A stretch of DNA of 13,891 bases from Actinomycetota bacterium. GTDB lineage: Bacteria > Actinomycetota > Thermoleophilia > Solirubrobacterales > 70-9. Below the pieces are notes generated by a model, which was given only the letters and a program-made list of their open reading frames with translations, was not told the origin of the DNA and did not search any database. The DNA is taken from assembly GCA_005884985.1 (NCBI GenBank), contig VAYK01000159.1:1-13891 (forward strand), read 5' to 3'. This document shows, one piece after another, positions 12,374 through 13,891 of the stretch. Made by a program: the position numbers and the translations under genes. Position 1 is the stretch's first letter. Each line of letters starts with the position of its first letter.

Positions 12374-13360
12374 TTAACCTATGACCGGAAATCGCCGCTC
12401 GGCCGCCAGCGTCTCAAGCGTCTCCTGCATCAGGTTGGTGACGTGGTCGTAGACCTCGCCGACGTCGGGCTCGTTGCCGAACTGCGCGCGGACATCGATC
12501 GGGGCCAGGACCTCGACTGTGATCTTCGCCGGCAGGGGGATATGGCCGAGCAGGTCGCCGACGTTGACTCCCCACGGAAGCGCGAGCGAGATCGGGATCA
12601 CCTTCAGACGCAGCGTCCGGTCGACACGCAGGGCTCTGGCCAGCCGACCGCCGTGGCTGAGGAACAGCGCCGTCTCCTGGCCTCCAATCGAGACCACGGG
12701 CACGATCGGCACGCCGGCGTCCAGCGCCAGCCTGACGAACCCTTGGCGATTAGCGAAGTCGACCTTGTGTCGCTCCCAGATCGGGAGATGCACCTCCCAG
12801 TCCCCGCCCGGATAGACGAGCAGGGCGGCACCCGCGTCGAGCGCCCTCTGGGCGTGCTCGGGCGAGGCGGCGACGGTCCCGTAACGGCGCAGGATCTGGC
12901 CCACCGGGGAGGCGAGCACCAGGTTGTGCGCGAGCTGGTAGAAGGCTCGCTCCACCCCGAAGTACGTGTAGAAGGCGAGCGTGAACAGCAGCGTGTCGGG
13001 CGTCATGTTGCCGCCGGAGTGATTGGCGACGAGCAGCACCGGGCCCTGCTCGGGCACGTTGCCCATGTTCCGGACCTCGCCGCGGAACCAGAGCGTGGTC
13101 AGCAGCCAGGTGAGCGGCAGGCTCTCGCGGATGTAGTCCGGGTCGCGGTCGTCGAGGTCCGCGGTCAGGCTGCGGCGGATGCGCGCTGCCAGGCCACCGG
13201 CGAATTCACCCGCGGCGCTCTGACCGGCGCGGACCACGCTGCCGCCGGCTCGAGCGATCCCGTCGAACGCCGCGAGCCGGTCGCGCAGGGCGCCATCTTC
13301 GCCCCCGCTCTCGCCGCCGTTGCGCTTCGCCTGCTCGGCGAGCCCCTCCTGGTCAGCCAT
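12374..13360 (-). CDS. LPLAT-superfamily acyltransferase (MGAT-like)
   Basis: A 328-residue membrane-associated acyltransferase. From ATG 13360: an Ala/Gly-rich charged head (1-70); LTWLLTTLWFRGEVRN, a membrane-facing helix; the catalytic block VLLVANHSGGNMTPD with H114 and D122; a hydrophobic stretch (LLFTLAFYTYFGV); RRYGTVAASPEHAQRAL; YPGGDWE at 184-189, the acceptor-binding block; and VPIVPVVSIGGQE. These match lysophospholipid/diacylglycerol acyltransferases of the MGAT-like group. Spacing between His and Asp is longer than the HX4D of PlsC, so I do not call it plsC. A TAGAAT box ends seven bases before ATG 13360 and there is no ribosome-binding site, favouring a leaderless start; GTG 13381 would add seven residues. 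It sits between a hydrolase and an SRPBCC gene on the same strand. Confidence 0.88.
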   Translation of the reverse strand: MADQEGLAEQAKRNGGESGGEDGALRDRLAAFDGIARAGGSVVRAGQSAAGEFAGGLAARIRRSLTADLDDRDPDYIRESLPLTWLLTTLWFRGEVRNMGNVPEQGPVLLVANHSGGNMTPDTLLFTLAFYTYFGVERAFYQLAHNLVLASPVGQILRRYGTVAASPEHAQRALDAGAALLVYPGGDWEVHLPIWERHKVDFANRQGFVRLALDAGVPIVPVVSIGGQETALFLSHGGRLARALRVDRTLRLKVIPISLALPWGVNVGDLLGHIPLPAKITVEVLAPIDVRAQFGNEPDVGEVYDHVTNLMQETLETLAAERRFPVIG

Positions 13361-13367
13361 GGGGGCG

Positions 13368-13373
13368 ATTCTA
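13368..13373 (-). promoter_or_regulatory. -10 box (TAGAAT) of the acyltransferase gene
   Basis: TAGAAT on the minus strand lies seven bases before ATG 13360, the spacing expected for transcription beginning at the ATG. Its first three bases are also the stop codon of the upstream hydrolase gene. No good -35 match was seen. Confidence 0.45.
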
Positions 13374-13891
13374 TGCGGCACTGCTTCGGCGGCTCGGGGC
13401 CGGAGCCCAGGAGGAGCCGACCGATTGCGCGGCGACGTGCTCGCGGATCAGCCCGTTGGCACGCTCGGGCAGCTCCACCTGGGGAACGTGGCCGCACTCG
13501 CTCAGCACGACCTGGCGGGCGCGCGGGAGGACGCCGGCGACGTGCCTGGAGAAGGCGGCCGGGACGAGGCGGTCGCGATCGCCCCAGATGAACAGGACCG
13601 GCGGGCGCAGGCCGGCAAGCCGGGTCCACAACCCGCGTTCGCCGTCGGGGGGATCGAGATAGATGTTGCGGGCGGCGGCGAAGAAGGCGATCCGAGCCGA
13701 GCGCGACCGGTAGGTGCGGCAGAACTCGTCCGCGGCGATGTCGGCGGTGGCAGGGTCGAGTCGCTCCGGTCGCGCGAACAGGCGCCAGAACTGCTCGCGA
13801 ACCCGCGCCGCCCGCAGCGGGTGCGGGATCGCCGCGAGCTCGGGACGGATCAGCTTCACCAGCGGGACCAGCTCGCGCCGGCGCCGCAAGG
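13371..13891 (-). CDS. Alpha/beta hydrolase, C-terminal part (cut by window edge)
   Basis: About 173 residues of the C-terminal half are inside the window; the N-terminal half with the nucleophile elbow lies beyond 13891. Visible are a helical cap region (LVKLIRPELAAIPHPLRAARVREQFWRLF), then the core: PPVLFIWGDRDRLVP, which carries the catalytic Asp, and VVLSECGHVPQVELPE, which carries the catalytic His. The short tail after PERANGLIREHVAAQ is low-complexity. The substrate is not readable. The stop (13371-13373) overlaps the -10 box of the acyltransferase gene, so the two genes are close neighbours on one strand and may share a role in lipid or ester turnover. Confidence 0.85.
   Translation of the reverse strand, partial: LRRRRELVPLVKLIRPELAAIPHPLRAARVREQFWRLFARPERLDPATADIAADEFCRTYRSRSARIAFFAAARNIYLDPPDGERGLWTRLAGLRPPVLFIWGDRDRLVPAAFSRHVAGVLPRARQVVLSECGHVPQVELPERANGLIREHVAAQSVGSSWAPAPSRRSSAA

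Noticed and set aside
11459..13591. 710-codon plus-strand open frame
   Set aside because: It runs antisense through the SRPBCC and acyltransferase genes and out of frame through the Rho_N-like gene; no domain is visible.
1..13891. tRNA or rRNA genes, insertion sequences or prophage
   Set aside because: No cloverleaf, rRNA core sequence, transposase or integrase was recognised on either strand.

Overview
The window is high-GC DNA with an actinobacterial gene order. The run radA - disA - carD - ispD, with ispF further on, plus the protein sequences themselves, points to a chromosome of the class Thermoleophilia (Solirubrobacterales/Gaiellales type). That placement rests on family knowledge and gene order, not on a search. 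Several genes appear to be leaderless or to have very short leaders, which also fits Actinobacteria.

Layout. 1-2250 is sparse: two short overlapping minus-strand genes (62-606), a 687-base stretch without a convincing gene that ends in a recognisable c-di-AMP (ydaO/yuaA-type) riboswitch (about 1133-1275), the secreted M23-like cell-wall protein that it leads (1294-1854), and a 397-base gene-free stretch with inverted and tandem repeats. 2252-2701 (minus) is a secreted allene-oxide-cyclase-like beta-barrel protein. From 2867 the conserved core runs on the plus strand: radA (recombination ATPase), disA (DNA-integrity-scanning diadenylate cyclase), carD (RNA polymerase-binding regulator) and ispD (MEP isoprenoid pathway). 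Next comes an interruption (6919-8179): a decayed alpha/beta-hydrolase gene, a 46-residue Cys/His-rich peptide and a two-helix membrane peptide. A PHP-family phosphoesterase, ispF and an acyl-CoA synthetase follow on the plus strand, then a small basic Rho_N-like protein. The window closes with a minus-strand group: an alpha/beta hydrolase (cut by the window edge), an LPLAT/MGAT-like acyltransferase and an SRPBCC protein.

How they fit together. The strongest link is c-di-AMP. DisA makes it, RadA is a known partner of DisA in other bacteria, and a c-di-AMP riboswitch sits about 3.2 kb upstream of disA in front of a cell-wall gene, so source and sensor of the messenger lie in one neighbourhood. 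IspD and IspF catalyse two non-consecutive steps of the MEP pathway and are often adjacent or fused; here about 2.2 kb separates them. The acyl-CoA synthetase, acyltransferase, hydrolase and SRPBCC genes suggest a lipid-metabolism neighbourhood.

Most notable oddities: carD has no ATG/GTG/TTG upstream of its conserved fold but has an ATT five bases after a perfect AAGGAGG; ispD likewise lacks a canonical start before its CTP-binding motif; disA carries a perfect in-frame 27-bp tandem duplication; and a perfect 8-bp hairpin abuts the ribosome-binding site of the gene at 11466.
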